Shown: positions 1-13,719 of the stretch, piece by piece
Numbering within the stretch: position 1 is the stretch's first letter
Layout: the number at the start of each line of letters is the position of its first letter
Assembly: GCF_035582795.1 (NCBI RefSeq)
Contig: NC_134371.1
Span: 48,649,001 to 48,713,000 of the forward strand
Length of the DNA stretch: 64,000 nt
Source: Mycteria americana
Taxonomy: Eukaryota; Chordata; Aves; Ciconiiformes; Ciconiidae
Direction of reading: 5' to 3'
Made by a program: the position numbers and the translations under genes
The notes under the pieces: model-generated
The model's database searches: none
Told to the model about the DNA's origin: nothing
Seen by the model: the letters and a program-made list of their open reading frames with translations, nothing else

Positions 1-3000
1 TCAAGCACTTAGACCCTTTAAATTTGTAAAAATAAAGACACCTATTAAATAAATAAAAAAAATATGTTTGTGATCAGAGGTAGTAAGCTTACTGGAGCAA
101 GGGTAATGACTGCTTATGTCATCATACTCAACACAAGAACACCTTCTTGGGGCTTCTAGATATTGCCTTAATACAAATATATTAATATCCCGATAGGGAC
201 TTGGAAGGCACAAGAGAAGCCCACAAAGAAACTGTTTAACTATGGCCTTTCTCAGTAGAACCAGCTGATCTTTATTGTTTAATATTCAAAGGTCTCCTCC
301 AGATGTGCCAGGACTGGGATGTGTGTCTTGGCACTCAGGACTTGTCAGTCAATCAGAGTCCAGAGAGTTTCAAAGGTATTCCGTGACTGTTTCCCAAGCC
401 CTTCCTTTCACTCCGCATAGCAGTGAGAAGTCACCGCAGGATATGTTCTCATGATGCTATGTCACCAGGGTTGCAAAGAGTTTTCACTTTCAAAGGCAGA
501 AGCAGGTGAAGCCCCACTCCTTCAGCAGCTAACACGATAAGGAATACTCAGGTAACAATTGCTGTTCAGTATTCTTAACATTTTTTCATGGTGAATTTGA
601 AATCTCTCTACTATAAGGAAAAAAACAACTTACCTTCTATAAATAGTCAGTTCCACAGAGCTGGAAAAACTTCATTCAAAAGCACCCCAAAATTTGTAAC
701 GGAGAAAGCTTCAGAACAGCAAACATATCATACATGCTTTGGTAGTGCAAGTAGCTATAGAGCCTGATTTGCAAAGACAGCTGATTACAGATAGCATAAT
801 ATCAGACAAAGGACCTAGAGGCTGAAGACAAAACATTTCTGCTGAGGCCTCTTAACCTTTCCTTTTTGACCTTTATCTTTTTTTTCTTCACTCTTAATCA
901 CTTTCCTACAACACCACTGATTACCCTCCTCCATCAGACAGAACATGGTCTGCCTGTGTGAGCTGTGGCTTATACCAGCTTCCTGGCTTGCAAAGTCAGT
1001 TTATAAACCTTCATGTCCTTCTGGCAAAACTTCCAGTCCTGAGGCTTGATTAACAAACCAGGCCTTGGAACATCCAAAATTCTCCATCCTATAGACCAAG
1101 CCAGAGATGACATAATTTTTACTAGACTATAGAATCTTTTTTTTTCTCAAGTACTCAACTGTCAGGTACTTTGGTCTCACATGTAGTATTCAAGGTATGG
1201 CAAAATGAGTGACATATCAACAATGATGTGATTTCCTAGATGAAGTAATAACGTGAGAATACACACAACTCCTAGTATTTTGAGGAAGAGAGTCTGTTTT
1301 GGAGGACAGTGGGAATGGAATATACAAAGAAGTCCAATTCCTATCATTCTTTCACTGTCACATAACCTTGGGTATAACGGGCACACAGACACCTGAGCAT
1401 AGAAGAAAATGCAGAAATGAACTGAAGACAGCATAGCAACAAAGAGCTCCAAATAGGTGAGGGACAGGCATGTAAACAGAGCCTGTTTACAGGGAAGCAT
1501 GACTCATAGGGTACCTTTCTGTGAAATGGAAGAAAGAGTCCCTGGTGTGTATGCAAGCCATACAGTTTACAAGACCGGTGAAGTGCACATGCTCTATACA
1601 TTGGATAAATACAGCTGCCCTCAAGATAACACATTTTTCTGAAATAAATAAATAAACCACTTCACACTAGTAGTATTCCCTTCCATACACTAGTCATGAA
1701 AATGCTTTGAACTTGGAGTTTACTTAATTAAATACCTAGCTAGTTAACTAAGGCAAAGATCATGTGTTTTTGAAGTGGTCACTCTTGACCATCTAATTCC
1801 TTCCATCTAATTGTCTCCTTGTCTCTTGCTATTACTCATGATGTTAAGCCTAAATAAAAGATTATCACCTTTTGGAGGCAGAGACCAAGTATTATGTCTT
1901 TGAAGCACAATGAATCCTAATTAGGTATAATCAATAATAATTATAGTTATGTAATAGAAAATAGGAAGGTGAGGAAAAGGAAATGGCTGAGATCATAATT
2001 ACTTTGTATTAGGACTGATAGGGAAAACTAGTGTGACAAGCTGGCCACGCAAGGAAACAGGTACCTATTTATTTGGGTTTTCCTTAGAGTTGTAATAGCT
2101 AAGTTAAAGCGTACTGTCACACTAAACATGACTTATAACTTTAACAAGCTCTGGAAGTGAAGCTATACTTTCTTTCTACTTGAGGTACGTACCACAGCAA
2201 ATCTTTGAGGGTTTTGCTGTGGTAACCTCTTTGGAATGCAGCAATTACCACCTACGCGGCAAATTGGAAGTGCTACATTCCTCTGCTAGTAATCCACTCC
2301 TCCATTTAGCCAGAGGACAGGGAGGAGAAGGAGGTGACTCTAATGGAGTTAACCTACAATACAAGTTTTAAAAGCCCTCCACATGGGGTGTGAAGGCCCT
2401 GTATACCCATGAGATACAACATAATTTGGACAAAACCAGAAATCGAGCTCCATGACACTTGTGATCTAATGCTTTATGTTCCTACTGACCACTGAACTCT
2501 GGCACTCACAGAAATGCTCAGTGCTATCTTGCCAACATAAGATAGGGGTGGGTTTTTTTGTTTTCTGACAGGCTCACAGTTAAATGCTACACACCCAAAT
2601 GATAATTTCATGCTACAGCTGTTTTTTCTTTCCAGTCCAAGGACAAGTTACACTACATCTGTGTAATGGTATCAACATATATTAATATATACATATGTAA
2701 ATAAATAAATAACTATCAGCATGTATCAGCATAATGCTACCATTTCAGGACTCAGGTTTTGCAAGTAAAATAATGTTTTATCTCCCAAATAGTTGTGGAT
2801 AAAAAGCAGAGTTTCAGAATGGATATGTACTTTAAAGGAAGAGAAAGTAGTGCTGCACAAACAAGCTGCTTAAGTTATTTTAAGAACCACTGTGTTGTTC
2901 TGAACAAGATGGGAGAGCAGCAAGAATTTCACGCGTACTAGTGTTCTTCCTAGTCCAGTTAAAAAAAAACCAAACCAAAACAAAAAAACCCAAAACACAT

Positions 3001-6000
3001 AACATCTGTCTTTTGGTTGCAGTTCAACAACCTTATGCAATCTCCAAGACCAACCACAAGTGCTCTTAGTTCTCTACCTAATTTGACACCTATGTTTTAA
3101 TCACTGTAAAAAAAATCCTATGTCAAACCCATGTTTTCTCAGTTGTCTTTATTACTGTTGGCCCATATCCAGTTCTTACGCTAACAAAGTACTACTCATG
3201 TTAAATTTAAAAAGTATGTTCTGTATTAGCTTTCCATATTGGACAAATTGCTGTTCTTGCTACAACCTGTAGACTTATGTTAATGCTAAACACAGCACTT
3301 TGAAGACCCAAAAATATCAGATTCAGTTGTGAGTAGGTGTAAGATGACAGTGTTCTGCAGCTTTTATTAACGAAGATATATGGTAGTCAGATGGTGATGA
3401 ATAGTCTTAGTAGTAAGTAGTGTAAATCGGGCTTTTCAGTGTGCTCTGAGTACAGGTCATAGGCCACTTCTGGTCTGGGATGTGGGATGTTTTTGTTATG
3501 ATGGCTCCACAGAGAACCTGTTGACCATCAAGGCTGTTGGTACAGTGTTCCTCACAGCTATGCTAGACCTGTAGTGACTGGGCATACAGAAAGCCAGAGT
3601 AATAAGTTAGCGTGTGGCATGTCCAGCAAATACAACTTTTAAGGCCTCTTATTCTTCCAGCATTTTTAGTATTTTTGCTCTGCACTAAGAATCTACTGTC
3701 CAGCCTTCTTTGGGCCATCAGATCACTACGATCAGGTAGAGTTCCTGCTCATGAGGACTGGCAAATTAATTTTCTTGAGTTCCTCCAATCGGATGTTCCG
3801 TCTATTAAATGGATCCCTTACAGAATGCACTATTTTTTGCAATAAATTTGAATGCAATTATAATATATAACCATCCTTATGGAGAAGTATTCATCTACTA
3901 TAATCCATTAATTTAAAGACTTTCAAGCTTAGTATGATGTTATCCACAGTATGAAAGACAGACTATCTGTTAACATCTTATCGCCCTTTGACAAAAGAAT
4001 AGCATCCTTGTAGCAACTGTAATTATAGAGACATAGTAATATAAATATCCTTAATACATCTTTTAATTAAGTTTAGCAAGTGAAAATATTTTGGAGAGTC
4101 AACTCAAGGTCACGAGTCTAAGGACCCTGGCAGTGATTCACCACCCTGGCAGTGATTCACCACTGACTGAGAATTTCTGCAGTAACTCAAGAAAATACAT
4201 TATACTATCTGCTATAGCTGCATACTCATACTATTCTTTGTACTACTAATACATAAATATGCCTTTGTGTGTCTGCTTTAAAAGGGTTAAACCACATCTA
4301 CATCCACAGTGTAAGATACTAGATACTTGAATCTAGGTCACTGTGTATAGTTCTCAAACAAAGTAATACAAGTGGGAATAAAGAGAGAACAGAAGTGAAA
4401 AACTGCACAGGAAAAGGGAAAAAAGGAAAATTCAAACACATCTCAAGTCAGAAAAAGTAGCTGAGGAAGAACATACATCTCATAACCAGGTAGTCCACAG
4501 GATTTAGCTGTGGAGCCAGATACTTTCAGCTTCACATCTAAGTTCACAGAAAGACAAGTTTCATCTTTAATTAAGGAATCTCTTATTTTTACATTTCCAA
4601 TGCTTTCTCCATCAATGTGAAAGTAAAGCAAAGTCAGGAGTGTGTGGCTTCCAGTAATAGTAATAGAAATGGGTGTTTATATCGCAGTCTATAAACCTGT
4701 GGTCTACACATCCGAAGACCTAAGTTATGGAATAATCTTTTAAAAAATCATTCAGCCTGCATTAAAGTAATACATAGATATAACTTTCATATATCAGTTC
4801 CTCACATGCCATGTAATTTTCTACAGAATGCAGCATGGTGAACAACATCTCAAAAGGCATTCAATGGATATTTGAGCTGTTTCATTATATAAAGCCATAT
4901 GATGATCCAAAGAAAGACCTGTCCTGGACTTTCTGAAATCTTTGTGAGACATTTCAGAACTCAATTTGGAAATCATGCCTGAAACAGCCCAGAAAGCTGT
5001 GTACAGTTATGTCAGAGATGGGCATACACTGTGAGGCTTCCTGATGGCTAAACATGATATGATGTGACAGATGTGAGAGCAAAGGAGCTATAAATTGTAG
5101 GAGATAAGGTGTTCTGTAAAACTAAGTATTTAACTATAGGTAGTACAATCTAAAGGCACATACACAAGCGAACCTTCAGGCCTACTGCAAAGCATCGTGC
5201 AATTGGGCATGGTGTAAGCTGCTGTATAATCCCTGGCACATGTACAGTAGGATTACATATCAAGCACATTGGAGGGTGAATCCAAGGTCTTGCCACTTCT
5301 CATGACCATCCTGATGATAGGGCAGATATAAGTAGCTCCTGATAAGTGCAGTGCTCAGACAAAAGTTAGTGTACTGGTACACTGTGGGAGTGACCTGAGC
5401 AGGCAGAATTAACACTGTATGGATGGGAAACTAATTCTTGACTTCCTGTTTTTAAATGTCTGTGTGCTGCTGAACTTGACACTCTGTAAGAATATTACCC
5501 ATTACCAGTCACCCCTCATTAATACATTAACAAGAAGAGGGTTTTTTCTGTTAATAGTACCACCAGCAATATTTAGAGATCACATCCAACAGCAGCAGCA
5601 AAATTGATGGTTCTTTGCTTAGAAGATACCTGTTCAGCTAAGTAGGAGTTCAGCTAGCAGCATTTTTGTTATCAGCAGAAAATGATTTCTGATTAACTGG
5701 GGAGGGCAGTGAGAATGACAGAGAAGGAAACCAATATAAAAACTTCCCAAAAAGACGTGTGTTAACCAGCTAGCACTAGCTGTCATCCATTTCCACAGGT
5801 CCTGAAGCTACCAAAAGTTCTCAGGGTACAGCAGTCACCATTTTCCAAGAAAGGTAGTTTAGGCCACAGAGACACCTACATACTATGCAAATGCCTCTTC
5901 AGTTAATTCAGAGCAATCCTTAAATTCCTAGCATTGGAAACAGACTAGTGCAATTGGTGTGTACTAGTTACTGTCACAACTGTTTAGTATTTCAAAACAT

Positions 6001-9000
6001 CCTCATGTCTGAGTTTCATGCCAAAATTGTAACGTAATACAATACTTAATAAAGCATTAATACTAAAAAATGCTAAAGATGTTGTGGTATCCTTGACTTC
6101 TGCTTTCACCCATGTTTGAAAACATATATACATCAAAGATATATACATGTTGAAAGAGTATATTTATTAGCAGTACATTGAGTATATAATTATACCAAAT
6201 TAAATAGAGAACGCTGAGAATTAACTTTATGAGACAAAAGATACTATTACAGTAATTACTATTATGAGTTACTTGCATCAAAAGACTTTAAAATGCAAAG
6301 TTCAAGCACATAAAACCTTAGTCTGATGTAGTACTTATGTTTCCAGTGATTTTGATGATTTCTGGGTGAAATTCACAGTAGTATTTTAGCTATACTGAAG
6401 AAGGGTGAAGTGAAGGATAGAGAAATTGAGAATCCTCTTTAAGACACCATAGTGAACTGGCTGAAGAGCTAGAAATAGGGCTGACAAAATAATGCAGAAT
6501 TTTTACTGCAGTCAGGTAGAAAACATTTTTTCAGCCTCTACAGGAGTTCTTTTTCCCCTGAGATTTCAATATAAAAAAAGTATCTATTTTTCAAAAGTGA
6601 AAACCAGATGACAATTGAAACAAGTTTGGAAATGCATCCATGGTTACAATTAGTTCCTCAGGCTGCTCTTCCCTTCCATGGTCCAGAATTCCTAATCAGA
6701 CTACTATTCCATTTTTGTATAATATCACTAGAGCCCTATGACTGTGATGCCTGCTAGGACATACTATGCAGTTGGGGACACAGAAAAATAGGACATAATG
6801 TACTTAGGAGTACAAATCTCACCAGGCAGTTGGCAGTATTTCCAAATCAAACTACATTTCGACCACCACCATCTCCTCCTCCTCCATCTTCCAGGATCTG
6901 GAAATATAGTCCATGGACAGCTGTGTCCAACAAAGGGACTCTTCAATTCTAACATTTATTAATGTAATGGTAACAGACTGCAGATTATCTTTCTTGTACA
7001 GCCTCAGCCCATACATTAATGGGCACTCCATGAAAACTTGAGAATACTCTTCTTGTTCTTCATTATACTGACTTTTTCTTTAGTCTCACACGTGAATTAT
7101 TTCATTCCAGGCTGAGTGGTGTGCTTCCTGTTGAACAAAACAGTATTTTTTTAATTTGTTTACAGTATAAGTAAAACTAGAAAAAAACACCACTAAATTA
7201 ACTTCTACCCATATTAAAAAAATAAATCTAAATTTTTTAATTGTTGAAAAAAGTTTCTTGGTAAAGGTTTCTCATAAGCTGCAACCCAAGTCCCACTTCT
7301 TGCATTCAGCTGCCTCATCTCAGAATTAATCTATTAAAGAAATAAAAGTGATTACTTCGATGCAACATTAATACAGGTAGTTTAAGCAACCTCAGTTTAA
7401 TAATTTCAGTGAGATTATACAGGATTACAGAATCCAAAATGGATACAGTTGAAAAGTTAAATATTAAAAGCTAATTTACTTGTCAAAATGTGATGAAAGG
7501 CTTTGTAGCATGAAAACAATTAAAAACAGATCTGTTGTTAGTCTAACAGAAACTGTGTTAAATTGTTTTTCTTTTATACAACATGAATGTGATGAGCTAA
7601 GATGTTACTGTACAGTTAAACCCCTCAAATAGCGCTTAAAATAAAATGCTGCTTCTTTTTCAAAACTTCGACATAATAAACTTTTGTTATAATACTGTTG
7701 AACAGTAGGCTATTAAATTACATTTGATCATTTTTTCAGAGGACTATGAAAAATCAAGGCAAATGGTACAACCTAGAAAATACTCTCATTTATTCCAAAA
7801 ATGACAAAACAAAATTTGACGAAAAAAAGAAGAATGTTGGCAGTGTTCCAGATCGTTGCTCTGCTGTGCATCAGTCACTGTCTTTTAAAGAATCTCTCCA
7901 ACTCTGAACAGCTTCCTCCTTTTGTCTTCCTGAAAGACTGAAAGACAGGGTCATACAGCCCATCCAGTAGGCCCAGACTAACCTTAAAGTGCAGCTTCCC
8001 CCTCTACATCATTTTTGTTGTGCTACAGCATGCAGCCACACAAGACACCAGAACTCCCTCTCTTTCCTGACTCCGCTCTTTGAAACACTCCGCAGCTGAA
8101 GGAACATCCTCCTTGTCCCTCTTTGGTGTCCTCATAGAAGTCCTTCCCCCTTTCTCTCATGCCCTGCCCTTAACCATCACCATACCTCTGACTTTCCTGA
8201 AAGATTCACTAGCCACCAAGCTGTAGGTTGCTCTCCAGATGATCAGTCTGAAGTTAAAATTGAAGTACTGAAGCAGGGACTGAAACACAGAGAGGTTCTG
8301 CCTTCCAAGAGATTCTCTTCCAAACAGCAATGCTGTGGCTCTCCCTCTCAACAAATATTTAAGTGCTTTATAATTTGAACTCTGGCAGCAGACATAGAAC
8401 ACCCACCCCCTGCAATTAAATGGGGCCTCTTATGTTAAATGAGATCAGGGAGAAGGATAGGAAGCAAGATGACACTTGACAGCAACATCCAGTTTAGAAC
8501 AATTACTTCATCACTGATAAAAACTATGTGCTAAAATTTGGAAGAAAGGTTTAACTACCTGACTGAAGGCTTCTTAGCTACTAAACTAACAAACATTTAC
8601 TTTTTGACTCTTATAACTTTCAAACTTCTCTAGTCAATCTTCCAGCACAGAAAGAACAAAACTTTCTAACAACACAAGCACAAAATCTCCAAACCCTTCA
8701 TTATTTTTAAGGAATTTTTGTGCAAAGGTCAGCTTTGAAACCATGACAGAAATAATCAGATGAACACCTGTCTACTCCCACTAACACATATACCTTATTA
8801 TCAGGTAGCTTTTATTTGCTTTTAATATTCTTGCAGAGAATGTTTTCTCCAATTTGATAAACCCAAAGCACAAAATTTTATCAGCTTTTTGGGAATACAG
8901 CAGAATTTAAAGTCTGTTCTGTTAGAATCCCACAAAGGTACTCACTTTTTGTTTCAAGGAAGGCAAAAAGCCCCTATGTATGACTATTTTAAAGAACCTA

Positions 9001-11127
9001 TTGTGACAATGTATCCAACCACAGTGTAGGCTCCCTACCTTGGAACAAACAATAGTTTATAGCATTAATACTTGTGATTTCTGCTTTTAACTGATGTTTG
9101 TAAGGGCATATAAACTGTCTAAAGCCAAAATTATGCAAAAGTAAACCTGCAATTACTCAAGGCATGGAAAGTAAATTACCCTGTATGTACTCTGATCCAG
9201 CTGATAACAGAATCTGGTGCTTAAATTTAACTGAATGGTGCCTGGAGGCCTTGGGAAAAGCTCTGGAGTAACCTAACTGTACCGAATGCACCAATATGGC
9301 CCCCAGGCCTGGGGAGAGAGTGGAGCAGTACTAACCAGACAGCCATTACAAGAAAACAAAACCACCTCTTTAACAGCTGTCACAGTAGGTCTGATTATAG
9401 GCTTTACAAACTACAAAGTTATCTGGCAAATGTGGTGTTCCCATCCAGTTTCAGCAACTGGAATAACTGCTAGGAAATGTAGCCTGTTAAAAACACGTAA
9501 AGCTGATGGCTAGAACTTAAAGCTGTAGGCCAGATGCACCTGGATTTTTCCAGCTACAGATTCTGTATGTTTTCTTTCGTATTGTGTTTTATATAAAGCT
9601 GTTCTGAGCCACTTAAAACGATCTACCATTTCATATCACTGTTTTTATTCTTTTTTCTTATCATGGCTCAGTGCCTGAGCCCATCTAGATTCCTTCCTAC
9701 TCCTGGTATTCTTATCTAGATTTCTCCATTATCAGCTTTCATTCCTAGAGTACAGCCTTACAATTACCTTTAACTAACAATATCACAATGTAAATCTCAG
9801 GCCTACAAACCTTTCATACTCTATGAGAACAAAGGCATTCAAAGCAAACTCTGGCAACTAAATCTAAGCACTATGCAGTTTTCCTGAGTCCCAAATTATT
9901 AATTTTCAATGACAGTTTCATCATTTTTAGCCTCACTGTTTGCAATTGATTGTCCTAGAAAAATGCTGTGTGCAAGTTGAATGCCATTAAAAATATCCAT
10001 GTAACAAAATACTTAAATTAAAATAACCACAGTTATAGTGAAAGATTGCCCAGGCAGAATTATTTTCAGTTTTCACATTAAGTTTATTTGTGAAAACATA
10101 TAAGGAGACAGATACAAATATGAGCAATCACAGAATCATTCGATGAACTACAACACAAATAATAAATAAATGCCTAACATACGCCTGGTTTCATATCCTA
10201 GCATTTCCCATTCTTTAGGAGATAGACAGACTCTTGAACTTAGCAGTAAAAGAGATAAACAAGATTCCTGAACTTTTTAATACTGAAATCTACTAATTAG
10301 CTTCAATTATCACTTTATAACATCAAACTGTCAAAGATGTATTCCTTTCCTCTTCCCCTACATGGGAATATATTACCGAAAAATTTTCTAAACATCTAAA
10401 AAAATTACTACGATTTTGACCTCCAGGAACGGAGACTTCAGCCACTGAAACACAGACAAGCGAGTGTGGCCGTACAGAAATACCCAGACTTTCTCAGAAG
10501 GAAGAACCGGAGAACTGAACCGCCCAGCCTAGTCTTAGGATGAGCATGAACAATGGAAGGTGGCGAACTGGCGCCACCCTCTGCTATGAAGCTGGAAATG
10601 TTAATTTCTCAGCTATGATAAAAAGTTGCATTATTCTTACCCCATCTATCATCCCCAACTTTATACTGATATGTTTATCTCCAGCCAGCCCACAGTGCTA
10701 GTCTCTAGGTTACCATACATTCAAGTAAGATCCTTTTTAACATGTTGTCCATGATGTTTAAATCAATTATTCACATCCACAAAATTTATATATGAACTTA
10801 TTTCAAAATTCTACTCCAAACTCTCCTTAGGCACATTACAAAACACCTGGACAATAGTTAACCTACTAATGCCCTCCAATGACTGCTCTTGCTAAGACAA
10901 TATTACTTTGTTATTTTGCTACTCTTCAGGGTGTTATGCAAGCAGCTGTGAGCCTGACTTTTGCCTTTGGAACCAATTTTTCATTGCATATTATTAGAGC
11001 AGATACCACTCTCCAGGTCTAGGCTGTATGTAAGACCCTTACACACAATGGCCGTAAGAATAATTACAAAGACATTTAAAAAACAGCTCCTGAATGTACC
11101 CCACGAGAGAACAGATTGTTCATTTGT
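1..11127. other. Non-coding DNA, probably the first intron of SLC35A3
   Basis: AT-rich, with no open frame resembling a known protein and no exon bounded by convincing splice sites. I looked for the conserved SLC35A3 first coding exon on the minus strand and did not find it. Contains a short tandem duplication at 4124-4161 and two moderately GC-richer patches of unknown nature near 7,860-8,400 and 9,230-9,560. A further small patch with several CpGs lies at 10,430-10,590. Confidence 0.5.
4124..4161. repeat. Perfect 19-bp tandem duplication
   Basis: The unit accctggcagtgattcacc occurs twice head to tail with no mismatch. A simple recent local duplication; no function is evident. Confidence 0.9.
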
Positions 11128-11548
11128 TGTCCCAAAAATCGGGGTTTGTTTACCCGGTGTGCAAAATGCCAATATACACACAGAGCAGAGGTATTTTATT
11201 GCTCTAACATATTGAATATGTTAAAGCATTAACATATTCAACTCCCTAATATATATGCAGCGTTATTCTATTAAGTGATTGGTTAAAATCTCTTTGCCGA
11301 GCATGTAAATTAGTACGCATGCTTAGTTGTTCTTCTTCAACTTCATCATTTGAGTCAGTGGTATAATTGGGGTAGGTGGTCTGTGAATCAGTGGTCGCGA
11401 TCTCCCCCTGCCTGAATATACCTTTCCCCTAGTTTCCTACTTTTTGGGAGATCTAAGCGGTTCTTCATCGTTTACTAACTAGGCTAGTAATACATCAGTT
11501 AAACTTCTGCTTTCGACAGCCACACCCTGCTTATCAGCCAAAGGCACA
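11128..11548 (-). mobile_element. Probable solo LTR of an endogenous retrovirus (minus orientation)
   Basis: 421 bp that read on the minus strand as TGTGCC...GGGACA, so ends are TG...CA. It is flanked by a 4-bp direct repeat (ttgt at 11124-11127 and 11549-11552). In minus order it shows a CCAAT box (11278-11282), a TATA-like element (about 11247-11258) and AATAAA (11195-11200), the layout of U3-R-U5. It is more CpG-rich than its surroundings. No internal retroviral genes flank it, so it would be a recombined solo LTR. The short target repeat makes the exact ends tentative. Confidence 0.6.
11206..11222. repeat. 17-nt near-perfect palindrome within the LTR
   Basis: aacatatt-g-aatatgtt, with another copy of the half-site (aacatatt) about 10 nt to the right. 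It lies between the TATA-like and AATAAA elements of the LTR, so it could form a small hairpin in the R region or bind a dimeric factor. Confidence 0.6.
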
Positions 11549-11552
11549 TTGT

Positions 11553-12999
11553 CTACCTTCCTATGTAGATAGGGTAGGGCTCTACAATGGATTTCTATAG
11601 CAGCATCAACATTATGTGAATTGTGTACTTACATTTGATTATTACAACAATTTTGTAGAAACCTTTCCCTTGAGATGTCACTTGCAAGAAATAAATCTTT
11701 CTTTCAGCTTTCCTGAATTTTTGCATGTGATTGTGATTCTAAAAAACACTCTAAAAAAAAAAGACTTCCACTATTATCATTTAACCCCACTTCAGAGCAT
11801 CATGCTTCAAAATAACTGTACTTACAAGTCTGTGAGTCCTAAGTGACTGCAAATATCTTTCTTCCTTTAGAACTGATGGGAAGATGTAATTACTACACAA
11901 AACTAGGCTCCAGTTTATTTGCCAAAGTCAGACTTAGAAATATAGGACTCCATGTTTGTTAGAAAATTTAATACGAGGAACTTACCTCTATCAGTACTTG
12001 GAGCCCAGGTCATCCAACTCAAGACCCTTGCCAGGCTGCAGCACGATTCTCTTCTTTCATGGCCAGCTTTCATTCTCATTGCAAAAAGGCACTATAGGGA
12101 TAATAGCGTCTCCATCTGAAGTTGTACTGAGATATTGCTGTGGCACACACATGGACACAGAGAAGGGAAGTGCTCCTGGGTCTCACAAATTACATAAGCT
12201 TACATGACTTGAGGTAAACAATTTTACTATTTGTCAAATATAGTCAATGATACCATACTTCATTTATATAGTACGCTGAGATTATTATACAAGGTGAACA
12301 GCCACCTGTGGATGAAATGTTGTAGAGATCACAGACATATCACAGAGATAAAGATTTCTGAAAGAAATGGATTCAAGGAGGCATTACACAATGAGACAAA
12401 CACATCACAGGCAACAGGACTGTGCAAGCATCTACAGAAACTCAAGAGACTGCAACAGCACAGATAGCTAATAGTGCCACCTGACTAACCACCAGAAACA
12501 CATTTTTCTTCCTATATTGCTCTCTGGTTCGTTTTCCTACCACCACAACTGCTGGCAAGTTTGCATGCTAATTCTGCTTTGGCTTTGACCCTGTGAGAAA
12601 CAGCAATTACTAAAACAAGTAAGAAAGAAGTTGGACCTTGTTCGGGATTGTACATGCAGCTCGTGCTCTTGAAATCAACAATCCCCTTCCCCATTTTAAA
12701 TAGACGTTGCTCCACTTGGACAGCTGCACTTTTATGCAAAACTCAGAACTAGGAAGCCTCTGCTTTAATTTAGTAAGCACCTTCCATGAATACCAAACAC
12801 AGAGGTAAGTCTCACAGACTGTGACTAACTGTCAGGGTTGAGCTCTCCCTCACGCTGTTACATTAAGACGACAGGCGTATAAGCTCCGAAGTTTGCACAA
12901 CAAACCAAATACTCATAAGCAAGTAAATTTTCCTTCTTACGCAGTTAAAGACTAGTTTGAGGACACGGTTATGATTAATTCTTATCTCTACCAACCTGG
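11553..12999. other. Non-coding DNA between LTR and CpG island
   Basis: No exon or RNA gene recognised. The short open frames here have no protein-like features. Confidence 0.5.
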
Positions 13000-13510
13000 T
13001 CAGCTTGCGCTGCTCCGCATGCTGCCGCCGCTGAGGCGCGCGCCGGCCCTACGGCCCACCTTCCCGCCCTTTGCCCCGCTGAGGGAGGAGGCGGCCAGCG
13101 AGCTGACCCGGCTCCTGCAGCTGCCGAGCCCAGCGGGCGAGGAGCGTGGGCACACACAGGCCTCACCCCCCCGAGCTGGCGCGTAAGCTCCCAGCGCACG
13201 CACGGCGCTAACCCCGGCCCGTCCCGCCTCAGAAGAAGCGGTCCTGCCCCCAGGCAGCCTGCACCCTCTGCGCGGGAAAGTGGACCCGCGCTCCGTTCCT
13301 GTCAGCGGGGCGTTTCCCTCACCGGCCCCTTACCTTTCCGCCGCCGGGCGGGTGCTCAGCCGCACACTGAGGCGATGGGGCTCGGGGCGCCGCCCCGCCC
13401 AAGGGCCACGGCCCCGGGGGTGCCCCCTCCGGCCGCAGGGCAGCCCGCTTGGCCCTCGCCTCGGCCAGCAGCCGCCTGGAAAGGGGAAGCCCTTTCTCGG
13501 GTGGTAAGAT
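13000..13510 (-). promoter_or_regulatory. SLC35A3: CpG island, probable SLC35A3 promoter
   Basis: An isolated GC- and CpG-rich block in AT-rich surroundings, about 3.9 kb beyond the AGL 3' end. SLC35A3 (Golgi UDP-GlcNAc transporter) follows AGL in the same direction in vertebrates, so this is the expected place for its promoter. The minus-strand donor GGAAAG|gtaagg at 13333/13334 supports transcription to the left. No SLC35A3 coding exon is visible in the window, so the assignment rests on gene order and the donor. Confidence 0.5.
13334..13480 (-). other. SLC35A3: Possible non-coding first exon of SLC35A3
   Basis: The left edge is set by a near-consensus donor (GCGGAAAG|gtaagg on the minus strand). 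The right edge (transcription start) is a guess inside the CpG island. No conserved reading frame is evident, consistent with a 5'UTR exon. An unannotated non-coding RNA is the alternative. Confidence 0.35.
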
Positions 13511-13705
13511 TAGCTGTCTCTAGGGTGACCTACAATAAACACGGCAACACGGGCAGAGCTCTTGACTAAAGATGTTTACCAAATTACTACCTGCACTCTC
13601 AAAAGGAGCTTTCAGCAGAAACCTGTCCAGCCACCACTAACGCTTCATCCATTTATTCCTCGATTTAGCTGCTTGAGGTGCCATGACATTTCAGAGTTGG
13701 CAGCT

Positions 13706-13719
13706 CCCCCCCCCCCCCC
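13706..13719. repeat. C14 homopolymer
   Basis: Fourteen consecutive C just right of the SLC35A3-side CpG island. G-rich on the minus strand, the presumed non-template strand for SLC35A3. Confidence 0.9.

Noticed and set aside
8157-8402. 81-codon minus-strand frame in a GC-richer patch
   Set aside because: No splice sites and no recognisable protein; possibly an eroded repeat, but no family could be named.
10125-10160. Sequence resembling the terminal repeats of CR1 (acagaatcattcgatga)
   Set aside because: Too short and not followed by CR1 3' sequence on either side.
12971-13569. Several GC-rich open frames near 13 kb on both strands
   Set aside because: CpG-island artefacts; no homology and low-complexity composition.
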